Source: Tetracentron sinense
Lineage: Eukaryota; Streptophyta; Magnoliopsida; Trochodendrales; Trochodendraceae
Assembly (NCBI GenBank): GCA_015143295.1
Contig: CM026568.1
Span: 18,358,607 to 18,422,606 of the forward strand
Reading direction: 5' to 3'
Length of the DNA stretch: 64,000 bases
The number at the start of each line of letters is the position of its first letter. The first letter of the stretch is position 1. Both the position numbers and the translations under genes were made by a program. The notes under the pieces are model-generated. The model was given only the letters and a program-made list of their open reading frames with translations, was not told the origin of the DNA and made no database searches. Of this stretch, positions 33,401 to 43,699 are shown piece by piece.

Positions 33401-33557
33401 AGGACTTTGCTATTGAGACCGTATAAGTGCGGAGACTACCAAGACCTCATGCCCCAACATGAGATTTCGGGTTCAATCTTCATATGGTGGGTCCCGCTTG
33501 AAATCTCGTACTCGGGCATGAGGTCTCGGCCCTAACGTGATCTCAATAGCATTTCCC
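33401..33557. mobile_element. MITE, 'TGAGACC' family, copy 5
   Basis: Ends are AGGACTTTGCTATTGAGACC and GATCTCAATAGCATTTCCC. The arms CCTCATGCCCCAACATGAGA and CGGGCATGAGG pair. It lies 18 bp after copy 4. Confidence 0.85.
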
Positions 33558-33880
33558 TTTCAAATAAGGGGCGCATCTCCTGAATCTCGGAAAGGTCTAT
33601 GGTACAGTCCCAAGGCCATGGAATAATGTCGTTAATAATCTCAACAGCAAAACGAGAGTTTGAACGCACATTAAATTTCTAAATTCCCATATGGATAGCT
33701 TCTGTTAATCCACGTCGGATAGCTTCAACCTGAGCCTGAAGTACTGGCAATTGTCTAATCCCAGTGGCCAACACAAATAACGGGTTTCCTTCTACATCAC
33801 GAAATATGCAACCCACACCTGCTAAGGAGGTTCTAGATGACACATCAGTATTAAGGCTATGCTCACTAGCCACTTAGGAA
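33558..33880 (-). pseudogene. RNase H-like (RVT_3-type) fragment
   Basis: It reads DVSSRTSLAGVGCIFRDVEG, then VEAIRRGLTEAIHMGI, a TAG, and NSRFAVEIINDIIPWPWDC. This is the plant RNase H-like fold used by LINE C-termini and by stand-alone host genes (first Asp, Glu in 'xEAxxxGL', second Asp position here Asn). The stop and short length mark it as a fragment. Confidence 0.65.
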
Positions 33881-33892
33881 AAAAATATTTAG

Positions 33893-34095
33893 AGCTCAAC
33901 TATGAACAAAAACTCTAGTTGAAGAGCAAATCGGAGCAACAAGGGATAGTTTAGAAATAACAATACAAATCAAGAGTATTTCTATCAACTAAAACTTTTT
34001 CCTATAATTGACAAATTAAGACATATTTTTGGATTGCTCCGGTTTGGTCTTCAACCACTAGAGCTACTATTCATAGTTAGTCTCAAACTTTTCAG
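33893..34095. mobile_element. Foldback MITE, family B, copy 2
   Basis: CTCAACTATGAAC...TAGTTGAAGAGCAAATCGGAG pairs with CTCCGGTTTGGTCTTCAACCACTAG...TTCATAGTTAGTCTC. Confidence 0.7.
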
Positions 34096-34099
34096 AAAT

Positions 34100-34275
34100 G
34101 CCAGGCCAGTCTCAATCTTTCATAGACGCATAGATATTGCAAAGTGGTTACAAATGTCAAACGTCTCTTGATTTAAAAAAAAATAATCTATTTAGGTATC
34201 AGAATTTCTACATGTTGCACCTATTCTTGCTTCTATGGTTCATGTGCTTGAGACAAATTAGGTAGAAGCCAGAGA
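34100..34275. repeat. Dispersed repeat family C, copy 3
   Basis: AAAGTGGTTACAAATGTCAAACGTCTC and ACCTATTCTTGCTTCTATGG-like words match the copies at 17985 and 20963. It directly follows a family-B MITE. Confidence 0.5.
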
Positions 34276-34649
34276 GAATGTCCCTCGCTTTCTTGCATAA
34301 TTCAACACGTGTACTTAATTTTAAACTCTAGTTAAGATGATTTAACACTTAAGTTAGGATTATATTTCTAACCCTAATTTTTAGAATAAAAACTCAAAAA
34401 TTAAAAGGATGTCATTCCCTAATAAAAACCAGAGATGTTCCCTACCCTCTGGCTTTTGAGGATCCGAACTCTCTTATAATGAAAATCAAAATTTTTTCTG
34501 AATTTTCTAGATTTTTCCCTCTATTCTTACTTATTTTACCTTTTGTTGGTATTCTTAATACTCACATCGTGATTCAACCAATGACCCTGACGATTGAACC
34601 ATTGACCTGTAACCCAGTGCCACTAAGGGTTGGCCTAGAGCTTGGTTTC

Positions 34650-35270
34650 TTAAGTATTTTAAAAACTGGATTTGACAGGCCGGTTGAACTGGTTAAACCG
34701 GAGAACCGATATGTCAACCAATTCCCTCTAAACCATCAAAATCTTTTGGAAATCGACGTATTTAAAAAAGCAAAAAAGGAAAACTACATGTCCTCATTAG
34801 TCCACGCCCCAATTTTAAATACTTATTAATGTGGTTACTATTTACTCATCCCTAGGGTTGAGCAATCCAACTATAGTTTTTCAAAAAAAAAAAAAAAAAC
34901 CAAAATCTTAGTTTTAATTTAGGTATGGTTAATGAGGGTTAAAGGGGGTGTTAAAAGGGACACAAGGACACCGGGTAAGATTGGAAATGGACCCATGGGT
35001 CCACTAAGCAGTACTCTTTTAAAAACCCTCCTAAAATATACTGTAAGAACCGACCAATTATTCCATCATAGTGTACGCCTGGCCGCCTCAACATCCTATT
35101 CAAACAGGTTTTTTGGTAATTGTCTCTAATTGAAATTGAATGCCTCTCAACCAGGAAAATCGTAAGAATTAACAGGAAAAAAAAATTTAAGATAAAAGAC
35201 CGCAGTTCATCCACCGAGTCGAACCAGATCAGGTTGCCCGCTGTTTCGGGTTATTAAAATACTGGGTTTC
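34650..35270. mobile_element. Non-autonomous element with a nested family-A MITE
   Basis: Inverted AGTATTTTAAAAACTGG and the mirror of GTATTTTAATAACCC mark the ends, and GGTTGAACTGGTTAAACCGG lies near the left end. Within it, about 34790-34985 is a family-A foldback with GTCCTCATTAGTCC ends, like 37882-38090. A 15-A run is at 34885. Confidence 0.5.
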
Positions 35271-35274
35271 TTAA

Positions 35275-36005
35275 CATTGGAAAGAACTGCTTATTTTTTA
35301 ACTTGTTTAAGAAAAAACAAAATTCTCAGCATACTTTACGGTTGTCTTCGTTTAATTTTATTCCAATCAAATCCAAAACTCTTAACAACTGCAACTTTTT
35401 ATTATTATTTTAAAAATTTTCTTCTAGGTTTGATAACAACCTTAAGATGAGCTATTATTATATCTATTTGTAGAGATAAGAGAATTGGACTCGATCTCAT
35501 ATTATTTCTTTAGAGCCCCACTATTAAGATCTAAACTCCTACATGACCTAAAATATTCGTGGCCGTTGGCTTGGGAAAAGGATTAGCTCACAGCGTAGTG
35601 ACCGTGAAATGTGCCAAAAACAAGAATGTTACGTTAGCCGTTCTTAACTAAAGACTGGACCGTATATATCCCTTGAATGTAGATGAGAAGCAGTCCCTTC
35701 AAAAGGAATTATAATAAATTCTGACATCAAAATAATTTTTATAGTGTCTTTTTAAACAAAAATATTTTAAATTTTTTATTGGAGCCAAATCCTGTCTAGT
35801 GTAGCCCAATGAGCTGCAATAAGGGATGGGCTACAATAGGGGCTGCTGTTCATCTGCTCTCTTGATGCATTGTATACTACATGGACCAAGCCGAACAAAT
35901 AGGAATTTAGTAATGTTAGCAACAATATTGCAAAGGTTCAATCACTTGTTCAAATAAGGAGTTTTGCATATATTTAAAAAAATTTGAAGTAACAAATTGA
36001 AATGG
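35275..36005. other. Gene-free stretch
   Basis: No supported coding region or element boundary was found. Confidence 0.4.
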
Positions 36006-36205
36006 GTAGTGATTAGCGGACCACGCATCTTGTCATGTGGCCCTTTTAACACCCCTTTTAACTGTGATTAATTTTAACTAATTAGTACATACATATTTTG
36101 TAAAACAACTTTAGATTGATGAATCATAAGGTGAGTGAATCTTAACCACAATTGGTAGGTGTAAAAAGGGTGGCGTGGACCAATGAAATGCGTAGTCCCT
36201 TATCA
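36006..36205. mobile_element. Foldback MITE, core family A, 'GTGATTAG' ends
   Basis: GTGATTAGCGGACCACGCAT pairs with ATGCGTAGTCCCTTATCA. The inner parts (CCTTTTAACACCCCTTTTAA and mirror) are family A. A (TA)n tract follows at about 36270-36297. Confidence 0.75.
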
Positions 36206-36264
36206 GTTTCCCAATTGAAATTGTTTGGATGGTACATTCTATCGTTGCTCTCACAGGCAATACA

Positions 36265-36299
<35 letters not shown>

Positions 36300-36301
<2 letters not shown>

Positions 36302-37636
36302 TTTCACTTTTCTGTGTTTCTAAACAGTTGAACCACCTTAAAGCATGAGGGTGATTATATTTAATTCTTGGGATTTCCGATTACACAAACGAGAATGACT
36401 ATTGGGATGGTCCTTTTTTGTTGAGACTTTTAAGTCTTGGCTCTTTGCAGTAGTTATTAGGAAATTTGAGTCACTTTACCAAGGTTTTTAACAAGATTAA
36501 TTCTTACAATCACGAGACTTTATCATTTTTTATGAAATTTGAAATCATTCATTTTTTTTTTTATATTTGAAATCTTACAAAATTGCAACCCAAGAGATGA
36601 AAAACAAAATACATTTAGTTCTCAAAAGAAAATGCATATAGTCCAATGACAAAACTTGCAAAGTGTCGGTTTTGCCCACTGACGACCTAGCTAACATGAT
36701 AGGCATTTTAGAGTAAATACTAACCCTGCTAACTCAAAGAAGTGAGATTACCAAAAAATTAAAAAAAAATTACAGTTAATGAGAATAGTTTATAATTGAA
36801 TTATTAAATAAGTATTTAATCGTATAGTTTAAAGTTAATTAATAAGTATAGAGTATTTATAGAGTTTTGGAGGTATTATTCAATTTTTATATAATTAGTT
36901 TACAAATAAATATGGAGCATTCTAGAATATTCTAAACATTCTATTTAACTTCAAATAAAATTATATTACTTTGTAAGAAATAACCAAATTCAAAATTTTG
37001 ATATTTTACCAAATTTCATAAATTTCAAACAAACTTTTTTGGTTCAAAGGGAACTCCAAAATCTCAAAATACCAAAATTCAATCAATATTGTGTGAAATC
37101 AAAAAATAATCAAAAAAATTTGACTGATAGAATCTAATATGTTGAAAAGGTTGTGATGCTTTCCTTGTGCATTCCACTCAGGAGACGGTGTGTGCCTCTA
37201 CAGGCCACCACCTGTTCCTTTTATCCCCTTCAACTTTGGTTAAGCTTATTAAATTGAAGGTTAATTTTTTTTCTAAGAACCAAAGTTAGATGGATGAACC
37301 CTAGCGGTGAGTGCACCCACGTCTAACCTATATATCGAGCACACCAAATCATTATCCTTGTCATTTTGGTTACAATTTTTAGTTGAAACCAAAATTTTGT
37401 CAAGGTACCTTGATGTGCTCTAATTAGATTGGATTCCGATCATGATCCGACGCCTATATGAGAACTAGTGCGGCTAACAATGGCAAATCGTTGCTGGATG
37501 CTTAAATTGATGTTAGAAGTGTAGAGAAAGTATTGATTTATTATTGAATAGGTTGGATGATTTACAATGACCCCCCATAGAGGGTTTAGATGGGGTTTAT
37601 ATAAATATTATATCATCTATAGATAAAAACTCTAAG
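36300..37636. other. Gene-free stretch with a MITE remnant
   Basis: No gene is supported. A decayed family-A core is recognisable near 37195-37320 (CCCCTTCAACTTTGGTTAAG, GGATGAACCCTAG). Confidence 0.4.
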
Positions 37637-38253
37637 CAGGGGCGGAGCCACATGGGGCCCAGGGGGGGCTGAAGCCCCCCCTCAACTTTTGGGAATTTTT
37701 TTTTTTGCATAGTGTAATGTGGGTGTGGCCTAGGAGCAAGGGCAAAGCCGGGTGGTGGTGGGGGATCTAAGCCCCCCCTGAAAATTTTGAGAAGAAATTT
37801 TTTTTTTTTATATTTATATTATTTAATTTAAGATGGCGTAGGCATATGAAAATGCTTAAATTACCGGTGTTTTTCATCATTGAATGAAATGGCCGGTCCT
37901 CATTGGTCCATGCCCTTCTTTAACCCTCACCAATTATGGTTAAGATTCACTCACTCATAGAGTTAAGCAATCCAACCTAGTTTTTTAGAAAAGAAAATAA
38001 TAAAAATCTTAAATTTAATTTTGATAAGCTTAACCAGGGTTAAAGGAGTGTTAAAAGGGACACGAGGACACGACGGTAAGTTAAGCAGTGGGTTTGCTAA
38101 TCATCACTACTCAAAACTACATTCTTTACCAACGTACAAAGAGACGAGATGACCCACAAACTTGGCACTAAATTTTTTTTTCGGGGGCTACGCCCCCGAA
38201 CCCCCACATCTCACCATTAGCCCCCCTGGCCGAAAATCCTGGCTCCGCCCCTG
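37637..38253. mobile_element. Non-autonomous hAT element, TSD ACTCTAAG, with a nested MITE
   Basis: The ends CAGGGGCGGAGCCA and TGGCTCCGCCCCTG are exact inverted repeats. The perfect 8-bp duplication ACTCTAAG is at 37629-37636 and 38254-38261. A family-A foldback (GGTCCTCATTGGTCC ends) occupies about 37882-38090. It is the same family as 14807-15379. Confidence 0.92.
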
Positions 38254-38510
38254 ACTCTAAGCAAATCTAATTCTAACAAAATCAAATTAATTGACCATAA
38301 TCTTTTTCAAATTTAAATCTCCTACATAGATATGAGTTGAGATCTAGTGCATCTCATCTCACCTAATAACACTATTCTATATTCTTTAAACTATCTTATT
38401 ATCAAAGCTACTCTATATTTCTTTAAACTATCTTATTCTCTAATAAGAAGCACAACCAAACAGAATCTTCATCCAAAAAAAAACCAAACAGACTCGGTGT
38501 AAGCGTCAAC

Positions 38511-38639
38511 TGCTAAGGGGGTCTCAGTAGGGCATGGAATTTCATGTGCTATAAGGGCATATCATGTGAAATGGGCCTCACCTGAAATCCCTTATTCTTA
38601 GAGTACAGTCTTGGTGGTCTCAGTAGCAAAGTCCTTTGG
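38511..38639. mobile_element. MITE, 'TGAGACC' family, copy 6 (decayed)
   Basis: GGGGTCTCAGTAGGGCATGG at the left and GGTCTCAGTAGCAAAGTCC at the right are both in the rightward sense, so the left end is rearranged. The inner TCATGTGCTATAAGG/TGGGCCTCACCTGAAATCCC resembles copy 4. Confidence 0.5.
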
Positions 38640-38807
38640 AAAGGAAAAACACCCATGTGAGATGAGATCGTTTTGTGTGTGCAACCCTGCACACAGATCT
38701 TGTGTGCCCCTTATCAAATGACACCACGTGTCCCTAAACATGCATTCATGGCCAAGTGAGATTGAAGTCATCCAATTTCATCTGTTACCTTTCTTATTTG
38801 TTATAAG

Positions 38808-39068
38808 GCCTCGGATTGTCTCTGGCGAAGCCAAAATTGGCTCTCGGGGTTCCATACATTGTGCGACACTTGGCTTAATAATGGGGAGAAGTCATTCCAT
38901 TTTCTTTCCATAATTTTGACTTCTCCCCATTTGATATCACACGCTTATCGCCGCATGTCATATTTTAGGTGGAGAAGTCAAAATCATGAATCCCACGATT
39001 TTTATTTTTCCACCACTTGTCTCCTATTCTATGGAATCCTGAGATAAGCCCTTTCTGGCTACGTCAGA
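38808..39068. mobile_element. MITE, family D, copy nested in the foldback element
   Basis: It starts GCCTCGGATTGTCTCTGGCG and shares CCATACATTGTGCGACA, GGGGAGAAGTCATTCCATTT and CACCACTTGTC with 60549-60838. The right end is eroded. Confidence 0.75.
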
Positions 39069-39073
39069 AATGG

Positions 39074-39282
39074 AATGGATGACGTCAATCTCACTTGGTC
39101 ATGGATGGATGTTTAGAGACACGTGGCATTATTTGGTAATGGATGACGTCAATCTCACTTGGTCATGGATGGATGTTTAGAGACACGTGATGTTTAGAGA
39201 CACGTGGCATTATTTGGTAATGGATGACGTCAATCTCACTTGGTCATGGATGGATGTTTAGAGACACGTGGCATTATTTGGT
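39074..39282 (+). promoter_or_regulatory. Three tandem units with TGACGTCA and CACGTG sites
   Basis: The units are 39074-39137 (64 bp), 39138-39218 (81 bp, with an internal 17-bp duplication) and 39219-39282 (64 bp). The palindrome TGACGTCA occurs at 39080, 39144 and 39225; CACGTG occurs at 39120, 39184, 39201 and 39265, three times in the ABRE-like form ACACGTGGC. These are classic plant bZIP (C-box/G-box) sites. They lie 45-250 bp upstream of the TATA box at 39326, where an upstream regulatory region would be expected. Confidence 0.8.
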
Positions 39283-39325
39283 AAGGGGCACACAAGACCT
39301 GTGTGCAGGGTTGGGTAATTTCAAC

Positions 39326-39332
39326 TATAAAC
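39326..39332 (+). promoter_or_regulatory. TATA box of the membrane-protein gene
   Basis: TATAAAC lies 60 bp upstream of the ATG at 39386 and predicts transcription starting near 39356 (CTTCAGTG), giving a 5' UTR of about 30 bases. Confidence 0.6.
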
Positions 39333-39385
39333 TCCTTCCTTCCCCCTTCTGAAACTTCAGTGTGCAGACGGTCACGCATCTTGCA

Positions 39386-40183
39386 ATGGACTCCTTATCA
39401 ATCTCACCATTTCCGCATCCCATACCAGACACAACACCAACTCCCGGTATGACTCTGTTGGAGACCGGCGGATCATCGGTGGGTCACTGCACCTCCTTAT
39501 CAATCTCACCATTTCCGCATCCCACACCAGACACAACACCAACTCGGGGTTTGACTCAATTGGAGACGGGCGGATCATCAGTGGGTCACTGCACCTCCTT
39601 ATCAAGCTCACCTTCCTTGTGCGTCGCCATTGATGAATTTCAACAAACCACGGAAGACACACTGCAATTACTTGCGGGTGAGACGCGATCCTCGCGCAAA
39701 AGTAGCTATAGTAGGCGTTACCTAATAATCTCACAGTCTGGAATTTCAAGCTCAGCATCAGACCTTCCTTATTTTAATTTTCACAACACCAACATCCAGA
39801 CACCTCTCCCTGTAAATACCCAGAATTTGAACCCCATCATTTCTCAGTTTCGAGAGCAGGAACTCGGAAAACAATTAATTTTTTCCGCCTTTACCATGTC
39901 TACGATTTTCTTGCCTTTGTATATCGCAAGATCCACTCCACTCCTTGTATCCTTGGTGGTTCTTGCACTCATGCTAGGAATCGTTGGTATCTGGCTTGGA
40001 ATTTTGCTGCGTCGAACCCATCCGAGGTTTGCAAACATTGCAGAACCACTAGGAGCTGCTTCCATTCTTCTGGCCTTCTTTCAGATAGTAGGCATCTTGC
40101 TTCCAGTGCCACTCTATTGGGCTTCATGGTTTCTATACGGCCTCACCTTGGTTCCATTTGTGATATCTTTCTTCCGACGCTGA
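39386..40183 (+). CDS. Uncharacterised membrane protein with four predicted helices
   Basis: A single-exon ORF of 265 codons starts at the first in-frame ATG (39386) after the TATA box; the upstream in-frame GTG is not a plant start. Residues 1-70 contain two exact-length 34-residue repeats (SLSISPFPHP...SSVGHCT), DNA units 39391-39492 and 39493-39594, and the start of a third. Residues about 70-160 are Ser/Thr-rich and hydrophilic. The C-terminal 105 residues hold four hydrophobic segments: FSAFTMSTIFLPLYIA, LLVSLVVLALMLGIVGIWLG, LGAASILLAFFQIVGILL and LYWASWFLYGLTLVPFVISF, with a positively charged loop LRRTHPRF between the second and third. Topology suggests an N-terminal domain in the cytosol. 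No family is recognised. A paralogue start is at 61048 and a possibly related broken gene is at 13832-14289. The intact frame among relics argues for a working gene. Confidence 0.65.
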   Translation: MDSLSISPFPHPIPDTTPTPGMTLLETGGSSVGHCTSLSISPFPHPTPDTTPTRGLTQLETGGSSVGHCTSLSSSPSLCVAIDEFQQTTEDTLQLLAGETRSSRKSSYSRRYLIISQSGISSSASDLPYFNFHNTNIQTPLPVNTQNLNPIISQFREQELGKQLIFSAFTMSTIFLPLYIARSTPLLVSLVVLALMLGIVGIWLGILLRRTHPRFANIAEPLGAASILLAFFQIVGILLPVPLYWASWFLYGLTLVPFVISFFRR

Positions 40184-40189
40184 CATCTA

Positions 40190-42100
40190 CCAGCGTTATA
40201 GTACGTATAAGACATCTATACTACCCTATTTAAGTAACTATGAATAATATGCGGAGGAATGCTAGCCCCCAGAAAAAAAATTTATACATCAATGTTCCTC
40301 CCTTAGAAAGAGTGGGGAAGATAGAAAATTGAGGCTACAGAAAGCATTCCCCTAACAGAAATGTGACATGAGTGTGCAGTTTTTGATTTGAGTGGCGCAC
40401 TTTTTGTGTGTGTTTTGGCCCTTTTATTCCTTCATGCTGTTTTTTAGTAGAGTGTGTTGTGATAGTAGTGATTTATATCTGTCTGTGTTTCGTTTTGTAT
40501 GGCTCTTTGTTCCCTCTTATCCTATTTCTATATATCCATCTTTCATTTGCCGATTCAAAAATATATATATATATGCGAGGATTGTTAGCTACAGATTGAA
40601 GGCCAATAGAATCTACCCAGATGGGTGGGAACTCCATCGCTGCTGAGTAGAAAAGTGCCCTCTTGTTGTGAGACAATCTCTGGTGGAGGTCATTGTGGGT
40701 TCAACCGTACAGATTTGGAGGGCAGCAACTTGGCCAAGGACATAAAATCCCTTACCAGGTAAGTTTTATAGAACTTGTAATAATCTAGCTCGCATGCTGT
40801 CTTGTTAAGCTCTTGCGCAGTTATGAGAAGGTACATACCCACCTTGGTTGCTTGTAGACGTTTATTATGGCCCTTCTGGGTCTGGTTAATATATGGTGTG
40901 CTGATAAATTACTATTTTTGCATAATTTTTAGGTTTTACATTGTTTCATGCTTTGATACATCAGGTGTGCATGTATGTTCTTGATTATCTTGCTGAATTT
41001 TAGAGCTTCCTCAAACTACTAGCCAGTAATTCGATCTTAAAAATGATTAAGATTGACTTGTTTTAGAAAAAATCAAACTGTTTCGATGCATCACTGAAAG
41101 ATAGAGCCTAATTTTCTGAGTACTCGTTTTTTTTTAAGGTGTCTGTGTGTGTGTCAAGAATCCGTGTTGTACCTATTGATTCACAGTATCGTTCTCTCCA
41201 AACAGATAGAAACTTGCTCTGATTTCATGTAGCAAGGTCACCAAATATATCACCTTTGATGCAAAGAGAGTACTGGATTTCACTACTTCATCCTTTGTTT
41301 AGATACAGTAAGCTTTGTCCAAATCTTTTTTTACCATCCACATAAACTACACTATGAACTAAAACAAGTTTTCCTCTTAGGTCATGTTCTTCAGGTAAGA
41401 TTTCAAAATGACAGGAATTCGCTATCTCGAGTACAAAAATCTGTGAGTTGGAATTTTTTAAATTAACAATGCCTTTTTTATGCTCTCAATTTTCAGAATT
41501 CAAATTCCCTTGTTCTTGTGATGGAGGTGCAACAACGATTCAATATGTACAATTAAAGATTATAATAAGTTGCATCTTAATCAATATTCTGTGTTGAAAA
41601 TAATGTAAATTGGGTATATGATTGTAGCTTAGCCAATTTTAATTCAGTAGGTCTAATAGATGATGTATTAAGGTATCACCTTTATATACAACAAAACATG
41701 GTCAAACTGATATTGTGGTCTATTTATTTGTCTAAAATTGTTTGTGTTATTAGAATTTGTATGAATCACATCTGTGATTATAAAACCTTGACCGGACTGA
41801 CTATCACTGGGGTTCAAAATTGAGAAAAATAAAATGAAAAGAAGTTCTCATTTAATTGTTTTGAAAAGAGGAATTAGTGTTGACGTTTTGAAGAGGAGAG
41901 ACTGAAATCCATCCGACCTATGTCTTCTCCATAGATTACAAGTGAAAGCCAAAATTAAATTCTGGTTTGTCCCATGGATCTCAGAATCCCCATGATAATG
42001 GTAATTGATATCTTCATCGTAGTGAATCTCTACCTCCGAATAATATCATTCAGCTGATAAAGGATAGTCATCGGTGGAATTTCGTAGTTCGTCTGGTGCA
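40190..42100. other. Downstream region without a supported gene
   Basis: AATAATA (about 40242) could serve as a polyadenylation signal. A good donor context, CCAG/GTAAGT, at 40757-40763 hints at a spliced 3' region or a separate non-coding transcript. A (TA)n tract is at 40559-40574. No other coding signal was found. Confidence 0.35.
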
Positions 42101-42107
42101 TTAGGAT

Positions 42108-42470
42108 TCAATTGAAAGAAGATTTATAAGTTGGTTTAATATGCGAAAAGGAATTCCCAAATTGAACATTATTGGCTTGCTTTGTGACATACCTCCTCTT
42201 TGAAAGACTAGGTATTATTAGGTAACATATCATCCTCCACCTTTTCATTAACAGAAATAGAAAGAGATAAGGATTCATCAAAGAAACCAATTAAAAGGTC
42301 CTGAGAAATAAGTGTAGGCTGAATTTTAATCCCCCATAGAAAATAATTGAGCCCATCCATTTTGATTGGAACAAACTGGGTAATGTTTGAGAGATTGAGA
42401 TAATGGGGATTTAATGAAGGTTGGGATTGGGAGACAGTGGTGTTATTTGAAGAGGATGGCTTTGATACCA
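42108..42470 (-). pseudogene. Copia gag N-terminus, fragment
   Basis: The minus strand reads NLSNITQFVPIKMDGLNYFL followed by WGIKIQPTLISQDLL, the typical N-terminal Copia Gag segment that precedes UBN2. It ends at a stop near 42210 and dissolves. The initiator-Met-type primer-binding site TGGTATCAAAGCC lies at 42470-42458, directly before the frame, so an LTR should occupy 42473 to about 42640; its ends were not resolved. The rest of the element is missing. Confidence 0.7.
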
Positions 42471-42689
42471 TTAATTAGAGACTTTGTATTTGATAATTTC
42501 TGTGTTAGAGCTGACAGATATACAGAAAGATAGTTACAGCTGTGCTATCTTAGATAAAGCACTTATCACTAGCATGAGATTGCTATGAGATAGAAATCCT
42601 TTCCTTAAATCTCATTGAGTCTTGGTAGTTGACTTTAGGGTATGTTTAGTTTCCGAGAAAATAGGTGAAAACATGGAAAAAAAAAAAAA

Positions 42690-42797
42690 AAATTTAGATT
42701 TCTAATATGATTCTTAGTTGTGTTTCGTCCAACTTTATTTTCTTCCCTCTCTTTTCAATTATTTTCTCAGCACCAAACATAGGATTAATGAACTCAT

Positions 42798-42829
<32 letters not shown>

Positions 42830-43553
42830 GTAATGAAGAGGTGGAGGATGATACATTATCTAATACTCTCTGCAGCCACAAGGCAAGAGAGGTTTCTCAT
42901 AAAAAGAGGTTTATGTACAAAACAGATTAAGGACGAGTATTAAAATTTTGAAGCTGAACACTGATGGTGCTTGTATATGGTATTAACCAATATTCTTGGA
43001 GAATCAAATCCTACCAATTTTGGGGACTCTCGGTTGACTCCTACAAGGAAGATACTTCCCACATAGGAAAGAATCCTACCCTATGTACATTCCATAATAA
43101 AAGGAATATTGTTTCCTGTGTATTCCTTTAAAAAAAAAAAAAATTTAGATTTCTAATACGATTCTTAGTTGTGTTTCGTCCAACTTTATTTTCTTCCCTC
43201 TCTTTTCACTTATTTTCTCAGCACCAAACATAGGATTAATGAACTCTCTCTCTCTCTCATAATGAAGAGGTGGAGGATGATACATTATCTAATACTCTCT
43301 GCAGCCACAAGGCAAGAGAGGTTTCTCATAAAAAGAGGTTTATGTACAAAATAGATTAAGGACGAGTATTAAAATTTTGAAGCTGAACACTGATGGTGCT
43401 TGTATATGGTATTAACCAATATTCTTGGAGAATTAAATCCTACCAATTTTGGGGACTCTCGGTTGACTCCTACAAGGAAGATACTTCCCACATAGGTAAG
43501 AATCCTACCCTATGTACATTCCATAATAAAAGGAATATTGTTTCCTGTGTATT
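42690..43553 (+). repeat. Tandem direct duplication of about 430 bp
   Basis: 42690-43128 and 43140-43553 are nearly identical, from AATTTAGATTTCTAAT through GAAGAGGTGGAGGATGATAC to ATTGTTTCCTGTGTATTCCT. The unit contains the target-site flank and about the first 150 bp of the Copia LTR. The first copy therefore ends in a truncated LTR followed by an A-run. The copies differ by the length of a CT microsatellite (42800-42829 against 43243-43258). Confidence 0.9.
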
Positions 43554-43662
43554 CCTTATTGTATGGGTTGCTATCTATAGCATTGTATCTTCTATATATA
43601 CAATGGAATGAAATACAGAAGCAAGGCTTCAATTTAACACCAATACCTCTCTCTAAATTATT
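43407..43662 (+). mobile_element. 5' LTR of the Copia element
   Basis: It begins at (TGG)TATTAACCAATATTC and ends near AAATTATTA, followed at once by GTATCAGAGCTC, the Copia PBS for initiator tRNA-Met with the first bases changed. It matches 48013-48259. Confidence 0.8.
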
Positions 43663-43699
43663 ATCGTATCAGAGCTCAAGTTCTCTTCCTGAGAAATTG

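Larger units (their letters stand above)
38678..39316. mobile_element. Foldback element whose right arm carries tandem bZIP-type sites
   Basis: The left arm (about 38678-38800) contains AACCCTGCACAC, TTGTGTGCCCCTTA, CCACGTGTCCCTAAACATGC and CCAAGTGAGATTGAAGTCATCC. The right arm (about 39070-39316) is its reverse complement, with part of it repeated three times. A family-D MITE (38808-39068) lies between the arms. The element ends about 10 bp before the TATA box of the gene at 39386. Confidence 0.75.

Noticed and set aside
39372-39758. 128-codon ORF on minus opposite the membrane-protein gene
   Set aside because: It mirrors the 102-bp repeat of the real gene and has no recognisable features.
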